Assembly (NCBI RefSeq): GCF_023952475.1
Contig: NZ_JALHRX010000001.1
Coordinates: 372,001-436,000 of the forward strand
Length of the DNA stretch: 64,000 nt
Source: Cupriavidus sp. WGlv3
GTDB lineage: Bacteria; Pseudomonadota; Gammaproteobacteria; Burkholderiales; Burkholderiaceae
Direction: 5' to 3'
Notes under the pieces: generated by a model
What the model was told of the DNA's origin: nothing
Database searches by the model: none
The model's input: the letters and a program-made list of their open reading frames with translations, nothing else
Made by a program: the position numbers and the translations under genes
Part shown: positions 61,941 to 64,000 of the stretch, in pieces
How the letters are laid out: each line of letters begins with the position of its first letter
How positions within the stretch are numbered: position 1 is the first letter of the stretch

Positions 61941-62708
61941 TCAGTACGCGCCCGACAGCAGCGCGCCGGCGCCCGGCACCACCGGCTCCAGCCCCAGGCG
62001 CTTGAGCAGCGCATAGGTGGTGGCAACGGCGGCGGTGACGACCGGCTTGCCGGTCATGGCCTCGACCTTCGCTACCGCCGGCAGCGACGGCATCTGCACG
62101 CAGGCCGACAGCACGATCACGTCGGCATCGGCGGTGTTCATCTGCGCAACGATCTCCGGCAGCCTGGCCGGGTCATGGCGGCCGACCTCCAGGTTGTCGG
62201 GGATCTCCAGCGCGCGGTAGTCGACCACCTCGTAGCCTTCATTGCGGATGTAGTCCACCACCAGTTCGGTCAGCGGCTTCATGTACGGCGCCACCACCGC
62301 GATGCGCTTCGCGCCCATCACCTTGAGCGCATCGACCAGCGCACCGGCGCTGGTGATCACCGGCGCGTCGCCGCCGTTCTCGGCGGTATGCGCCTGCAGG
62401 CGCTGCTCGGAGACACGGTGGTAGCCGTGGCCCATCGCCATGATCGCCACCAGGCAGGCGTAGCCGAGCACGTCGACGCGGGCGTCGCTCAGTTCCACCG
62501 CGCAGCGGTCGGATTCCGCATCCATCGCGGCCAGTTCTTCCTTGACCACCTTCTTCATCCGCATCCGGCTCGAGTGGAAGGTGAAGCGCTCCGGGCGCAC
62601 CAGCTGGCGCGCGGCCAGCATCGCCGGGATCTCGGTTTCCATGGTGGTGTTGGAGCTCGGCACGATCTGGCCGATTCGGAAAACTGTCTGCACTGTCGAC
62701 TCCGTCAT
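61941..62708 (-). CDS. nicE: Maleate isomerase NicE
   Basis: Asp/Glu racemase-fold enzyme that isomerises maleate to fumarate. The two catalytic cysteines are Cys85 (GYACLVAI) and Cys203 (SACVQMPSL); the N terminus has the FRIGQIVPSSNTTMETEIP signature. The 255 residues start at 62708 with AAGGG upstream. It is the first gene of the minus-strand operon and faces nicC across a 361-bp regulatory region. Its fumarate product enters the TCA cycle. Confidence 0.94.
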   Translation of the reverse strand: MTESTVQTVFRIGQIVPSSNTTMETEIPAMLAARQLVRPERFTFHSSRMRMKKVVKEELAAMDAESDRCAVELSDARVDVLGYACLVAIMAMGHGYHRVSEQRLQAHTAENGGDAPVITSAGALVDALKVMGAKRIAVVAPYMKPLTELVVDYIRNEGYEVVDYRALEIPDNLEVGRHDPARLPEIVAQMNTADADVIVLSACVQMPSLPAVAKVEAMTGKPVVTAAVATTYALLKRLGLEPVVPGAGALLSGAY

Positions 62709-62793
62709 CTGTTTGTCTGCCCTTGGTTGCGCTTTGGTCGCGCTCGCGGTCGGTCTGCCTGCAGCAGGCCTAGGGGCCTGCATGCTGCGAACG

Positions 62794-62822
62794 ATTGTAG
62801 TGTACACACTTTATATAGGCAA
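62794..62822 (-). promoter_or_regulatory. nicE operon promoter with operator
   Basis: On the minus strand TTGCCT (62817-62822), 17-bp spacer, TACAAT (62794-62799). The spacer contains the 12-bp site AGTGTACACACT (plus strand, 62799-62810), so a bound regulator would block RNA polymerase. Confidence 0.7.
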
Positions 62823-62852
62823 ACACATTCTGCATCGGCAGCGATTCACTCG

Positions 62853-62868
62853 TTCAGTGCACACTGAA
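62853..62868. promoter_or_regulatory. 16-bp palindrome, third candidate site
   Basis: TTCAGTG-CA-CACTGAA, perfect 7-bp arms with a 2-bp centre. It shares an AGTG..CACT core with the two 12-bp sites and lies between the two promoters. Confidence 0.55.
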
Positions 62869-62925
62869 TCCATGAATCCCTGTTTTTGCGCATGATTTCG
62901 CCATTGCAGCGCATCATTGCAATGA

Positions 62926-64000
<1,075 letters not shown>

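Overview
The window is a 64-kb stretch of high-GC bacterial chromosome. Gene content and protein families (maeB, greB, spoT-rpoZ-gmk-yicC, rph-rdgB-hemW, LpxO, PPK2, a complete lower nicotinate pathway) point to a betaproteobacterium of the Burkholderiaceae, most likely Cupriavidus. That placement is inferred from family resemblance, not from a database search. There is no insertion sequence, prophage, integron or CRISPR array. Almost all DNA is coding, on both strands, and the very long open frames opposite real genes are codon-bias shadows.

Region 1 (1-14.2 kb) holds the tail of uraD, a general porin, the malic enzyme maeB, a DUF4136 lipoprotein, aminopeptidase N (pepN), fructose-bisphosphatase (fbp), tRNA-Thr(CGT), polyphosphate kinase 2, a flavin-linked BBE-type oxidase and a CapA-type metallophosphatase. 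Region 2 (14.2-29.7 kb) holds a DUF342 protein, a Methyltransf_32-type methyltransferase, a DUF1415 protein, two flavoproteins facing each other, two MocR-type regulators each divergent from a small target gene (DUF2917; AhpD-like), a diguanylate cyclase with a duplicated sensor, LpxO, several small uncharacterised genes and the initiator tRNA.

Region 3 (29.8-41.5 kb) is housekeeping: tRNA-Arg(ACG), greB, the stringent-response/nucleotide block spoT-rpoZ-gmk-yicC, a Ser/Thr kinase and PP2C phosphatase pair, then rph-rdgB-hemW, a glycine-zipper lipoprotein and tRNA-Ser(TGA). Region 4 (41.5-55.5 kb) has a four-gene osmoprotectant ABC importer behind a strong sigma70-type promoter with a long leader, a pirin, a four-gene nucleoside-type (BMP family) ABC importer, a quinone oxidoreductase, methylglyoxal synthase, an SDR with a non-canonical active site and a DMT exporter.

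Region 5 (55.6-64 kb) is a nicotinate (vitamin B3) degradation locus: MarR (nicR-like), nicB, TetR (nicS-like), then nicF-nicX-nicD-nicE on the minus strand, divergent from nicC, which runs off the window. Catalytic residues of NicX, NicD, NicE and NicF are all visible. Three features stand out. NicB stops cleanly after its molybdopterin domain, without the C-terminal cytochrome c module I recall from the Pseudomonas putida protein. The Fe-S subunit NicA is absent from the window. The nicE/nicC intergenic region carries two 12-bp sites that are exact reverse complements, each lying on one of the two divergent promoters, plus a related palindrome between them; these are good candidates for the regulator's operators.
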